60,000 bases of DNA from Cristatella mucedo. Its lineage: Eukaryota > Bryozoa > Phylactolaemata > Cristatellidae. Each line of letters opens with the position of its first letter. Position 1 is the first letter of the stretch. The stretch is from the NCBI GenBank assembly GCA_009760855.2, contig WPIO01000043.1:870001-930000 (forward strand). Reading direction: 5' to 3'. Position numbers and translations under genes: made by a program. This document shows positions 9,425 through 30,080 of this stretch, in pieces. Below the pieces are notes generated by a model. That model was not told the origin of the DNA. It made no database searches and was given only the letters and a program-made list of their open reading frames with translations.

Positions 9425-11220
9425 CAGTATTTCCTGTGGTTCACGTTCTGTTTTTCGGCTCCATTATTAAACACAAAAGTTTTCGTGAAAGTTGAATACA
9501 TGCACAATGCATTTCTCAGTCAAGAATTTCACTTTAGGACAACTCTATATTTAACTTCTTCTTCCCTTATTTTGTGAAAGATTCTTCTAGTGTCCGTGTA
9601 CTGTTTGTAAGCAGATTTAGTGAACACAGTGGTTTCCTCTATAATGGACTTCGTGCACAATGGCTTGCTTAGCCAATGGTGTTTTTTTGGCACTTTTAAA
9701 TATTGGACCTATTCGCCCCACATCCTATGACTGAATTTAAGATGATCAACGTGTCGTTTTTCGGCTGAGTTTTTGAAAGCGGTGATTTCCTCGACCACTG
9801 CCTGCAGGTACAATGGCTTATTAAGCGAATAGTGTTAGTTTAGGACAACTGTGTATTGCACATATTTTGCCCTCATTTTTTGCAGTATTTGCTCCGGTCC
9901 ACGTTTTTTGGCTGCGTTATTAAATGTAGAAATTTTTGCGAGCGTTGAGTGCATGCACGATGAATTTCTCACTAAAAAGTGTCTGTCTAGGAGTTGTGTA
10001 TATTTAAATACTCCGTTCCTTATTCTTCAACAGAACTTTCTAGCGGCCGCGCACTGTTTTTTCAGGAGAGTCATTAAGCACAGTACTTTTCTCGACCTGC
10101 ATGCGCCATGGCTTGCTTAGGCAATAATGCAAGTATGGAACTAGTATATGCTGCACCACTTCAGCCCTTATTCTCTAACAGTAATTTCTAGGGCCCACGT
10201 TCTGTTTTTCGGCTGTGGTATCAAATGTAGTAATTTTCCGACCATTGACTGCATGCACGATATGATTGCTTAGCCAATAGCAGCAGTACAGAACTAATAT
10301 ATGTTGCACCAGTTCATCTCTTATTATTTGACAGTATTTGCTAGGGTCCACATTTATTTTTGGCTGAGGCATTAAATGCGGTTGTTTTCTCGACCATTGA
10401 CTGCAGGCACGATAGCTGTCAGCCACTATTATTAGATTACGACGAGTATATACTACACCTGTTCATCCCTTTTTTGACAGTATTTGCTAGGGTTTACGTT
10501 TTGATTTGTGGTTGCATTATCAAACGTCGTAATTTTTGCGACTGTTGAATGTGTGCTCGATGGATTTCTAAACCAAAAGGTTCACTACAGGACTAATATA
10601 TATTCAACCAGTTCGTCCCTTAATCTTTGACAAAGTTTACTAGTGTCCACCTATAGTCATTCGCCAGATTTAGTAAACATAGTAATTTTCTCGACAACTG
10701 ACTGCATGCACGATGGCTTGGTTAGCCAATAGTGTCAGTTAAGGATTTGTATATATATATACGACCCGTTTGTTCCGTTTTCTTAGATAGCAGTTGCTAA
10801 GGTCCACAATTCTATTTTCGGCGGGAGTATTAAACATAGTAGTTTTCCCGACCATAAACTGCATGCACAATGGCTAGCGTAGCCAATAGTGGTAGTGCAG
10901 AACTAGTAAATATTGCATTAGTTTGTCGTTTATTCTGTGTCAGTATTTGCTAGGGTTCACGTTGTGTGTTTCAGCTGCATTATTAAACGAAGTAGTTTTC
11001 TCGATTGTTGAATGCATGTGCGATGACTTTCTAAGATAGGAGTTTTAGTTTAGGACAAGTATATATTTAACCAGTTCGTCCTTTAAATTTAGACTGGATT
11101 TTCCAGTATCTGCGTACTGATTTTAAGCCGATGGAGTAAACATAGTAATTTTCTTGACAGTTGACTTCATGCACAATGGCATACTCAGCCAACTCAGCTG
11201 TGCATATAAATTTTTGTTTG
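9425..11220 (+). repeat. Satellite array, about twelve units of ~150 bp
   Basis: A recurrent block around GCTAGGGTCCACGTT-like sequence recurs at about 9430, 9590, 9740, 9890, 10041, 10191, 10344, 10490, 10643, 10800, 10953 and 11107, giving spacings of 146-157 bp. Each unit also has a TTAAAC...GTAATTTTC block and a TGCATGCACGATGG-like block. A variant subtype (TTTCTCA/CTAA after the GCATG block) appears at about 9500, 9955, 10555 and 11015. Units are well diverged. No coding potential. Confidence 0.85.
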
Positions 11221-11221
11221 T

Positions 11222-11370
11222 TGTGTGAGATGAAGTGTGCCCACTACCGGTTGCATCCGTGCTGCTACTTAGGCTTTGATGGTGCCACAGAGTGTACCGG
11301 CGTACTGTCGGAAGCAAAGACCCACTTGATCTTTGTGACTCCTAGTTACCGAAGGAGATGCATTACGATT
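11222..11370 (+). mobile_element. Diverged L-A LINE 3' end
   Basis: Matches the last ~140 bp of family L-A (GTGTGAGATGAAG..., then CCTAGTTACCGAAGGAGATGCATTAC, equivalent to GAGTTACAGACGGAGATACATTAC). It bounds the satellite on the right as the 8676-9401 copy does on the left. Confidence 0.6.
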
Positions 11371-11852
11371 AATAGCTTTACAATATTTAAATAGTATTTA
11401 AATATTTAAATATTTATTAGCATGGCTTTACTTTTGCAATACGTTCTTTTCGTGAGTCTCTCCTCGTCCCGTTACTTTCCTTTGGCGCTTAGCAGAGCAG
11501 AAAGGTCCTCGTTCTGCTTAGCACAATAGCAGAATGCTAACATGTGGGAGCGCCCTCGTACAAGCTCCGACTAGTTGAATAACTCTGCTATACTCTTTAA
11601 TCGTTCGATGTACTAAGGCCTCTATCCGATGAGGTTGAAGGTGCAGTCCCGTGTAGGTTCTTCACCACCCCTAGTCCAAACGAGACACAAGCCCACACTC
11701 GTCTATTCTTCCTAGAAAATCTTTCACTGAAAAGGCCTTGGCTGCGAGTTTGCAAAATAGCAGGGAAGTTGGGAATATCCCCTTATATTCTCGAGCATAG
11801 GCGACTCGGCCACGGCCAGCTAATGCGAGTGAGGAATGCTGTACGAGACTGT
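11371..11852. other. Unassigned, with AT-rich palindromic patch
   Basis: Around 11380-11415 there are overlapping ATTTAAAT palindromes. Between about 11810 and 11852 the sequence still resembles the broken second copy of the zinc-finger gene (40545-40595). Beyond that nothing is recognised. No convincing polyadenylation site for the gene was identified. Confidence 0.4.
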
Positions 11853-21045
<9,193 letters not shown>

Positions 21046-21289
21046 TGCGTCCTCCCTGAAATTCAAAGACAGGTGCCAACCGTACAGAGATCAGGAGTGG
21101 GGCGTTTGCTTCCGGATAATGGCTAACAACACCTAGTTACAGGGGCAGTCAGATCGTGCCCTTGATGCAGCAGCTGCACGTCTAACCATGGTGGGAGAGC
21201 GCCTCGGTAGCAGCTGCTGAGGTGAAACTTGATGAACTAGTCAGGACTAATGCCTAAACTACACTGCTGTTGCTACTGGTGAATGGTCT

Positions 21290-23215
21290 AATGAAATAGT
21301 TGCGACACAAAGGATAAATCACTATGTAAACCTGAACCATTGCAGAGCAGTGCCGGTGATGCCCAGCGAGAGTAGAAGGGCTCAAGAAGTGTTTGGGGGT
21401 CGATAGCATCAAAAGCTGGCGAAATATTGAGCAAACAGAGGTATGCTACCACGTCTGCAAGCCTAGGTAGGTCGTTGTACACTCGCAGTAATGCTATCTC
21501 TGTGAAGTGATTAGCTCCAAAGCCAGAGTGAAACTCACTAGCACGGTTTGAAGTTTCAATAAATAAGTTCAGCTGGTCTGCCACGACTCGTTTCAGTGCA
21601 TTTAAAAAAATGGCAGCGGCAAGACTCGGAGTAAGTTTCTCATTTTCTTACAGTCTAGTGTTGCTCTCTTAAGTAGTGGCCTGACTACAGCTCTTTTGAA
21701 AAGAGCTGGGACATGACCTGGGGGTAATGACTTATTAATGATGTTAGTTATCATCGACAGCAGCAGATCATTGCAACGTAATAGCAGGAGAGTTGGAATA
21801 GTGTCCGGAAGAACTTGTTCTTCTTTGATTGGGATAGAAACTTTAGGACGAGATTACTAAGGATCTGCTTACATGTAAACACTGAGATATTGCAGGGAAT
21901 CGAGGGACATCAATCTAGGGAATGCTTCCATCGCAGGCATGGACCACCTCTATCTTTCAGACGAAGGATTGTGCATTTTTGATTCAGAAATGTTTTTACA
22001 GAAGCTAGGAGCTGCATTTGCTAGGATCGATTCTTATGACCAACAGTAGTCCTAGTGTGCCTGTCCATGGCCAGTCATTCCTCACCTTGTGTATGCTTTT
22101 CAATCTTGGGCTTACTAAACCTAGCTTTTTTAATGTCGGTGGTAAACCATCTAGGCGAGGGCCATCTAGGCGATGGTTCAAAGTCCGCTTAGATGAGCAA
22201 ATTCGTTGAGACTGCCAGCTAGCGTCATGTTGTAGCTATCTATCAATGATGATGGATCGGAGGGGTGTCTAAGTAGTACAAGCAAGGCAGACAGTTTTGC
22301 AAGGATAGCTTCGATACAAGGGTCTTGAGGGTTCATAATTTAATTTTGATTTTGGAGCAAGAGGGTGGGAATGGCATACGTTGTAGACTGAATGATATCT
22401 GTAAGTGGTCAGATAAGCAGGATTTGGCTACAATTAGTGATGACACTGTGCAGTTAAATAAGAAAATGTGGTTGAGTGTGTGACCCCTGATGAGATTAGG
22501 GCCATGCACATGAGCGACAAGAGACAATGAGTCGCTCAATGCCCAAAATTTAGTGCTGAAGGGGTTTGATAAGTTATCAAAGTTACTGTTGAAGCTGAAC
22601 CCAATGAACTCAAAAGAACCCAATAAGAGGAAGGATTGATTTCTTTCACACCTAATCGAAATGAGATCGGATAAATCTGAGATAAAAGAAGATTTGGTAA
22701 CTAGTGGGCGATGGACTACTACCATCATCAGCAGGCGGTTTTCGGGTGAAATCACTACAGTGGATCTGAAAGACTGCTTCGAGGGTATCTCAAATGGCTC
22801 GACGTTAAATTTCGAGCGAAAGATAATAGCAACTCCAACTACAAACTTGACTGACCTGGGGGTGAAAGAATCGGAACTCAGTCGGCGTAGTGTCTGTAAT
22901 TGTCGGGAATTTTATGGATTTTAGCCAAGTTTCAGTCAAGGCAAGCAGGTCGAGATCATTTACAGAATTAGGGTCGCTAGTTTTTATAGGTCTATTGCAC
23001 AATGGGTGAGGAATCCAAAGGCAAGCGTTAAGTTGGACGCTGGGTCATAACAAGCTTGATCACTACTAAGTGAGACAGATTCACTGTGATGCATGTATAG
23101 AGCACGCTGAGCATTGGTTCGATACAAAGCTATGAATACCAAACAAGCAATGTAATCAGCTCGCAAATCCCAACAAACGAGCAGGGTTAAAGCTTGCGGC
23201 TCCAGCCATCGCAAC
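21290..23215 (-). mobile_element. L-B LINE, endonuclease through partial RT, degenerate
   Basis: On the minus strand the order is an endonuclease start (DLDLLALTETWLKS at about 22900), an endonuclease end (SDHLQIS at about 22400) and RT fingers/palm (ANHFTEIALLRVYNDL, FDAID at about 21420-21520). Many stops and frameshifts. It lacks the YADD half of RT and the 3' end, which is unusual because most L-B copies keep the 3' end. It lies ~235 bp upstream of exon 1 of the zinc-finger gene. Confidence 0.8.
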
Positions 23216-24030
23216 GGCTCTAACGTGTGTTACTTTTTTTTAATATGTAATTCACGAATTAGCAACAGTAGTACCATCTAGGAATGCATTTGATCTCCGC
23301 CTGCGAAGCAATAATAGCTGCGAACAACCATGACTAACATGCAGGTTACTACTTGCCGACGTAACTGAATCCGCCATGGCGCTGGAGATCCAGCAGCACG
23401 AAGCGAAAAGTCTTTTGATATCCATATTGACATAGTTTCGTACGAGCTGCGGTCAAACAACAATCGGAATAACTTTAAATATGTCTCAGCTCTGTTGTTT
23501 CTGTTTACGATGTTCGCAAGAGCAATACCAAATTGATGTTCTTGCAACAACAGCAATGCTGTCAACGACGGTGCGTGATTAGTGAGAATTCTATCGTCAT
23601 TCAACGAGGTCAATGATGGCCGGCAGTATGATTAAGAGGGTGCAAGTCAACGAAATGAGAACTTTGAGACTGCCACAGTCACTGTAAAGTGAGCGTGCTG
23701 CTAGGAACGCATATATCATGGGCACTCTTGTGCACAAGTGCAAGATAATATTTGAATGGGCCGGCACTTCATCGACTACATCGCATCACTTAGGTGCACG
23801 CATTGTTCGGGAATCAACGCCTGAGCTAATTTCCAAAGATTCGCGAAATAAAAGCAAGCGAGAGGTAGCTATTTTCCGAGCCCGTCGGCCACATACCTGC
23901 TATCCTCAATCGAGTACTAACATTGCGAGTGGCTAAAATAAAACATGCCGAGCTTCGGCGTCCTTACCATACAGAGCTACTTAACCTTCCCGGTTTCAGA
24001 TACTCACTGTTGGGTTCGCTGTACTGCAAG
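23216..24030. other. Unassigned sequence
   Basis: A 111-codon minus-strand frame at 23278-23613 has no recognisable domain. It could be the 5' part of the adjacent LINE. No other structure seen. Confidence 0.35.
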
Positions 24031-24034
24031 AGCA

Positions 24035-24226
24035 GACTACTCCTGCGGAAGCCGCTGAGGTAGGAACAGCGGACCCACTTGCAGCAGCTAACAGCAACTA
24101 GCAACATAGCAACTGCTAGTCAGCGTGCTGGCCGTGCGACTTCGCTCCGGATTTTACCTTAATGAATAAACGGTATCTGCCTGATCCATCTGGATCTGTG
24201 CGCTACTGCCCGCACGAACTTAACAG
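24035..24226 (+). mobile_element. LTR 3' end of another Gypsy-like element
   Basis: Contains AATAAACGG at about 24164 and ends CTTAACA, followed by GTGGCGACGAGGATGGGAAG. That junction resembles the leader/primer-binding region after the 5' LTR of some Ty3/Gypsy elements. A related LTR fragment is at 26610-26775. Confidence 0.55.
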
Positions 24227-25300
24227 TGGCGACGAGGATGGGAAGTGAACGACCCGCTGTGGGTAATACGGCAGGGTCCCATACGAGAGCTCCACCAACA
24301 ACGGGGAGCAGACGTATGGAGACTATGCTTCAATTTCATGTGGATGTGCCTGGAGACGCAACTTTCTGAAGAGTCCCGACGAAAGGCGAAACTGGTAAGT
24401 ATCTTCCAACTGGTAAGTAATTTCCAAGTAAGGGGTATTCAATACTAAAGTGGGAGGTAGCTCCGCGTAAACCGGCGCATTCAAAGCTATCGGAACCTGT
24501 TGCACTTGTCAGGAGGATTCTTCCTTCATCCCCTGCTTCTGAACCTGAGGCTTGCTACGAATGAGGAGGACATTCCTGCTCAGGCCGCATCTGTACTAGC
24601 TTCGATCCTAACTCGAGTAATGAGATACAATTGTTGGTGTCTACAATTTCTGGGCCACGAGTGCATGCCACAGCAATTTTAGAGTGGCAGCAGGTGGCTG
24701 CATTGGTGGGGAGAAGACCGTTGTCACTTTCGAATTGACGGCCTCTAAGTTGGCGGCTTTTGATGAGGCAGGCGATGTCGCTCACGCAGTGCTAGTGGTC
24801 CACGTAAAAAAGATCCGCAAGAGGACGTAAAAGATGGCACGGACCCACAAGGTGGTGGTCCGAAAGAAGCCGGCCAGCGAATTTGCAAGTTGCCAGACAA
24901 CCACAGTGGTCCGCGTGAGGACCACAGTCGCGGAGGTCACCGAATAGGCGCCGGGGACATGCAGTGAGATAGCTGGGACAACGGCAGCGTTTCGATGATG
25001 GCAAGCCATCAGACGCTGAAAAATGCTACAAAGTAAAAAAAACAAAAGGTAACAAAAGGTCAGTGCTGTAACTACGGTCAGCACTGGACGATCAAGTGCT
25101 CTGCTCCGGCTAGTGCAGCTACGCCGATCAGTGCTGCAACGTCGGTCTGTGCTGCTGCTACGACGCCGGTCACCACTGTGACTACGACACAGGTGTGTGG
25201 TTCAACCAAGACGCAAGCTGTCACTTCGATGGCCACGCCAGTGGGGCTGCGATTTTAATTGGCTATTTGAGAGCAGCCACTAAGGTGACAAGACTACTGA
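24227..25300 (+). pseudogene. Probable gag remnant after the LTR fragment
   Basis: Mostly broken. Near 25068-25110 there is a CNYGQHWTIKC segment with the C-x4-H-x4-C part of a zinc knuckle but without the first Cys at its usual position, followed by a Thr/Ala-rich tail. Assignment rests on that motif and on the position after the LTR. Confidence 0.4.
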
Positions 25301-25426
25301 ACGCCATATAGTAGAGGGAGGAGGCACGTGCTTATTCTTTGGATGTGGGAAAAGAGCGCTGGCTGTGCCACAGCTGTGGATTAAATTAGCTGGTAGATTA
25401 GATTAGATTAGCTGGTGGCCAAAGCA

Positions 25427-26160
25427 TCCAAAGTTCTTACGCTGACCTACAAGGCCCGCCAAGGCTTGGCTCCTTCCTAGCTAGCTGGGCTGATGCACCA
25501 GTTTCAGCCTCTTCGCGCTCTCGGGTCACGTGTGGACAACCAATTAGCTGCTCCCTTCCTCAGCTTAAAGACCGCTGGCGACAGAAGCTTTAGGTCTGCA
25601 GGTCCTATACTGTGGAACTACCACAATTCTTACGTAATGACTACTACTCTCCAGCTGCCGACAAAGGCTCATTCTTTTCACCAGTCCTAAGCTCCTACTT
25701 CTATCGTACTCACTACCTCAACTGCTCTCCTGACTTTGCTATAATAACAATAATAATTCGCTGGATACAGCGCCCTCAGAGAACTCAATCTCTATCTAGG
25801 CACTTTAAATTTGCTGAAAAGGGAAACGCGATTGAGTGGTGAGTAATACCAATACAGTATAAACAACATGAATAACATTGGTAGAGGTGACATGCATAGG
25901 GTTAGCATGCAAATGTGGTTTGTGGCATCACTCAGTGTCAGCACGCATAAGAAGATGAAGGACGAATCGCAGGGACCCACTAATTGCTGTCCTAAACAGG
26001 TTTTCATACTTTCTCTTTGTTGCGTGAAACGAAGTCTGTTGGCTACGGAAAGCGTACCGAAAGCCGCTTAGGCTGAGAATGTGCTATGCAAAACTCTCCT
26101 GCGTAACACCCACACAGTCTTTATGGATTTCTCGAGTGGCAGACGGAGATACATTACATT
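25427..26160 (+). mobile_element. L-A LINE 3' fragment, interrupted
   Basis: Matches 8930-9395 of the L-A copy. Interrupted at about 25743 and resumed at about 26007 (CTTTCTCTTTGTTGCG) by a minus-strand L-B end. Ends in GGAGATACATTACATT. Confidence 0.8.
25744..26006 (-). mobile_element. Short L-B LINE end nested in L-A
   Basis: A 263-bp minus-strand insert with the AATAATAATT-like tail, the hairpin and the 3' UTR of L-B. Joining its flanks restores L-A sequence as at 9235-9250. Confidence 0.85.
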
Positions 26161-26402
26161 CGGCTGGCCACAGAAGGGCGTGGTTTGGTAAGCGTTCTAC
26201 GAGCAGGTGTCGCGTAACCTTAAGGCTAGTGAGGACATTTTTTGTACCTGACACTTACAAGTACATGCTTTTTTGTGATTTTCCCTAACTTGCAGTTGCA
26301 TGCTGCATTGAGATTAACGCTTGTTTTGATGTACTTTGTGAAGCTGGCCGATGCTCAGTAGGCTTCTCATGGGAAGAGAGGTGGTTGGGTCTGCTGAGCC
26401 GC
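26161..26402. other. Unassigned sequence
   Basis: Nothing recognised between the LINE fragment and the SINE. Confidence 0.35.
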
Positions 26403-26600
26403 GAGAGCTAACTACTCTCGATGAGCCGTGATGGCACACTAGGTAAGGCGGTTGCTTTCACGACCTCAGTCCCGAGGTCGTGGGTTCGATTCCTGAGGTG
26501 GGCGATCCTTTATCGCCACTGCAAGCCGTGGTGATAGCCGTAAAGGCTCTTTTGTCGCTATGCAAAAAGAGGCTGTTTAATCAGCTAGGATTTTTTTTTT
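26403..26600 (+). repeat. tRNA-derived SINE (family SINE-1), most complete copy
   Basis: A-box-like TGGCACACTAGG at 26432-26443 and B-box GGTTCGATTCC at 26483-26493. The body has CTCTTTT...AAAAGAG (a small stem) and the copy ends in a T run at about 26590. RNA polymerase III promoters of this type drive SINE transcription. Other copies: 29388-29550, 38271-38445, 47397-47565. Confidence 0.85.
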
Positions 26601-26609
26601 ACTCTCATT

Positions 26610-26775
26610 ACTCTGACAGAAGCCGTTGAGGCGAGAACAGCCAAGCCGCTTGTAACAGCTGCTTCCTGGCCAGCAAGCTGGCCGCGCGGTCTGGCTACGA
26701 ATTTATTTATTTATTAAACGGCATTTGCGTGAGCCGTCTTGGTCTGTGTGCGACTGCCCGCACAAACGCGACACC
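26610..26775 (+). mobile_element. LTR fragment related to 24035-24226
   Basis: Shares GAAGCCGTTGAGG, GCAAGCTGGCCGCGCGG, TTATTAAACGGCAT and TGTGTGCGACTGCCCGCAC with the other copy in the same order. Both are diverged fragments and no internal region is attached. Confidence 0.55.
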
Positions 26776-27337
26776 AGCTATTAGGCCCGGCTTCGACCAT
26801 AGTGATGATCAGGGGCTAGGCTGGGCTGCATGCCGGGGACATGTGTGCACGTTTGCGAAAATCGCGGTGCCGTCGAGCTTAACCTACGTAGTCTCTGAAA
26901 AAACCATGTTACTATGTAAGAGCTCGGGAGCGAGTCCGCCGACAAACGGGTGTTTCTCTTCTCACCTACCATAACGTTCGTCCAAACGTTGCTGATGTTT
27001 GTTCTTCGTTACGTCAGCAATTAACATTCGTGGACGAAAAGCGTTCGAGTTTTTCTGCCCATCCAAGTCTGATAATATTTGTCTCATATTCTTATAAATT
27101 TATCACATCCGACACGTTCATACACATTTTACCAAACTGGGCTAGCAGAATTCCAGCTGCCCCCAAGCGGGCAGTATCCGACCTTTGAAGGTCAGCGGCG
27201 ACCGCTCCACCCTCAGCCCCCCACGGCAAATGCCAGCTCTGAGCATGCAGTTAGACTGGATCCGGATCTTGACCGAGGATGTGCTGCCACCGCTTTACAG
27301 CAACAATGATAGCGAGAGTCAATCCGACAATACTTTG
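26776..27337. other. Unassigned sequence
   Basis: Short frames of 63-81 codons without recognisable features. Confidence 0.35.
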
Positions 27338-27639
27338 AGCAGTACTACTGGCTAAGCCCACTGGCTACGAGCAATCGCCCGACGGCTCCCAGTTGGCTCC
27401 GAGTCCAACCGCTAGCCGCGTGCAGGCGTTGTCGCTAACGCTAGGCGACGAACATTTAGCAGCTACCATGAACACCTGAAGGGCAGTGTGCTAGTTTAAC
27501 GTTCAACGGCTCCTCGAGATAGTAATAGCAATATAATAAAGATAAATATAAACAGTACCCTCAGAAAACTAAATCTCCTCGGCACCTTACAGATGCTGTA
27601 CAGAAAGCATTAACAAATGATTGGTAATAATAGTTATAC

Positions 27640-28130
27640 TTTTTACGAAGCCCCCTCAGATAACTCAATTTCTTTCTAGGGCTTTACGATTGATGCGAAG
27701 GGAATGCGAATTGAAGGGTTAATGGTAGCATGCTCAATAAGCAACATGATCGTGATCGGGGGGGGGGGGTACTTGCATTGGGTAAGTATGCATATATGGT
27801 TAGCAGGAGCGTGCACAGTGTCAGCATGCATACACACATAAAGGTCGAATCAAATGTACCCACTAAAGCTGTGATAAATAGGCACGTTTTTAGTTTCTTT
27901 TTAAATGTGGTCAAGTCAGGAGATATCGTGACATAAGTCGGAAGTGAGTTACAGGCTTAAAGGCTTTATGGGGACTAAAGGTGCGGTCTCCAACGGTTTT
28001 CAGGTTCGTATGAGGTAAGGTTAAACTTGCGCGATGAAACAGGAGATATTCTAGCGGAGCCAATTTTAAACGATAGGTTTTCCAATATCTTAATCACACA
28101 TGTTTATCCCATACCTAGTAAGCTGCATTT
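27640..28130 (-). mobile_element. Diverged L-B LINE 3' end inside R1
   Basis: Carries the 3' UTR order of L-B (TTTCTTTCTAGGGC, GCACAGTGTCAGCATGCAT, TGTGGTCAAGTCAGG), with a G10 run at about 27759-27768. It is more diverged than the other L-B copies and its counterpart in copy 3 shares the divergence, so it predates the R1 duplication. Confidence 0.65.
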
Positions 28131-29387
28131 GTCATCATTCAAATTTTGGTAAAGCAGTGCATGCAAGCAGACCGATGGCGTATAGGTCTTACACGCGTTG
28201 CAAGTGAGGCATATTCATGACTAGACTTATTTGATTCAATCAGGTCGAAACGGAATGAACAGGCCAACGAAATGACAGAATATTTATAGCGGAATTCAAT
28301 TTTTACCTTGCGTCTTAGATTCTACGTCACCGAGACTGCTTGATTTCCACTATGTCTGCCGAAGTACCCTGTAAGGTGTTCTCGAAAAGAGTGCTCCCGC
28401 ACAGAGCGGCTTCATTTCACAGAATGAAATGGCGTCCGGTTAACTTGCAGGAGCTGAGTCATATTAATAAAGCTGTCCCTCATTTAGCACAGCCAATAAA
28501 TGCTATCTGACGGCATAATAAGTCTGGATTAGCGGCCATTGCCTCTGTTGATTTATGAAGCTTGCTGACCTACTTATGCAATAGAAACCAATCTAATCCT
28601 ATTGAAAAAGTAAAGGAATTATAGTAACTTGGCAACAAAAATTAAACGAGCGAATTATGTCACAAGTATTATGCAAGTCGTGAAGTGGTAGGCAATTTGT
28701 AGAAAGAGCACTCAGGCATTTCCTTAGCCTCCCTAGATTAGAGGGTCGGTGCCCAATGGCGGCGATAAATTTGTAGTCACGACCCGCGGTATTGCGCAGG
28801 AAGTACACTCTAGTAGCTGCTAATGTTTCCGGCCTACTTAAGAATGATTAACTTGAGAGCGTCGCATAGGTGTCTGAGCTTGAATAGTTTTTTTTTAAAT
28901 CTAAGGCTGACCAAACGGGGTGTAATGGCCACGGGTGAAGATGGGACGCGACAATATCCAAGATAGAGGAAGGAACTGTTAAGGGAAAAGGATATTATGC
29001 AAGTGAGCACTCTGATAGAAGAAGCCGGAATAGTGCAGCAGCTACTTGCTTTTTTTGCAAGTTATCGTCGTCAATTCTCACCCTACCGTGGCGTATTGCT
29101 TCGCTCACTGAAGGGAAAGACTTGGCCGTGTGGTGTGAGCGAGCAGCTGGGTCCTTGTGAGAATTACCGGCTACATTGACCCATGACCAGTTTAGAATGA
29201 CCTTGAGAGAATGAGCTTGTGCGAATGAGCTTGCGAGAATAGGATTGTGAGAATGACTTGAGGCAGATTTATCCTCTTGTCAAAGCTTACTGCGATTCGC
29301 AATCTTTCAAACCACGAGCGTCACGACGGCGGGTGTCGCTATTGGTCTCAGCGATGAGAACTAGTCATAACACAACAATACTTGCAT

Positions 29388-29550
29388 ATTTAATAGCCTC
29401 TTTTTTATAGTGACAGAAGAACCTTTACGCCTATCACCAGCGCTTGCAGCGTCGATGAAGAATCACCCACCGCAGGATTCAAACTCACGACCTCGGGCAG
29501 AGGTCGTGAAAAGCACCCACCTTACCTAGTGAGCCGTCACGGCTCACCGT
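29388..29550 (-). repeat. SINE-1 copy inside R1
   Basis: Reverse complement has the A-box region (GGCTCACTAGGTAAGG) and the B-box region (CGTGAGTTTGAATCC). Same insertion as 47397-47565 in the other R1 copy. Confidence 0.8.
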
Positions 29551-29926
29551 AATAATACGTTTCATATTGCACCCTTAGAAAACTCGATCTTTTTCATGCA
29601 CTTTAAATTTGCTACATAAGAACTGTGGGACTGAGGTCATGAGATTATTCCTATATTTGGCCAATCGCCTCTTTTCCGCAACCTCGGAAAATCTGACACG
29701 ACTCGTGTTAGTTTACATTTCGGTAGACTCCGTGGCCAGAGAGGACATTAGGACATTGCGACGACCTATCACTGAAAGGAAGAGACTGTATTTTAGAGGG
29801 CAGTGGATCGCCTTCCCATTGCGATGAATCTCACGAAATGCAATGCTGCTTGTGCTACTGATTCACGGGTTTCCATTGGAAGCATACAGTGAATAACCAG
29901 CAGCACAATTTTATCACGGGAAATAA

Positions 29927-30075
29927 ATAAAATTCATTTGCATAGCGCCCAAAGAGAACTTAATATCTATTCAGGCGCTTTACACATGTCATGCAGTTTG
30001 AGCCTACGATCTCGGACAGACTTTGATCGGCACGAGTACCTTAGCCACTGGGCCAGACCTGCACGCGACAGACTT
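29927..30075 (-). repeat. SINE-2 copy at the edge of R1
   Basis: Tail hairpin at about 29940-29985, and a tRNA-like head with TGGCCCAGTGGCTAAGG reverse-complemented at about 30040-30060. It corresponds to the degraded copy at 46705-46870. Confidence 0.75.
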
Positions 30076-30080
30076 TTAAT

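Larger units (their letters stand above)
27338..30080 (-). repeat. Composite repeat R1, copy 1
   Basis: Read on the minus strand, this stretch is similar, in the same order, to pieces of 46.69-56.77 kb, and its 27338-28545 part to 58.80-60.0 kb. It includes a diverged L-B end (27555-28130), SINE-1 (29388-29550) and SINE-2 tail sequence (29930-30075). It lacks the Gypsy element and one SINE-2 that interrupt copy 2, so it acts as an unoccupied reference. No protein domain found. Confidence 0.75.

Noticed and set aside
8710-9495. 261-codon frame as a host gene
   Set aside because: It matches the C-terminal part of LINE L-A copies at 43 and 25 kb and runs through the LINE tail.
9425-11220. CRISPR-like array
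   Set aside because: Units are contiguous, diverged ~150-bp tandem repeats without spacers, in a eukaryotic context.
26420-26500. Functional tRNA gene
   Set aside because: A and B boxes are present, but the sequence continues into a SINE body repeated at several sites and does not fold as a full tRNA with a recognisable anticodon arm.
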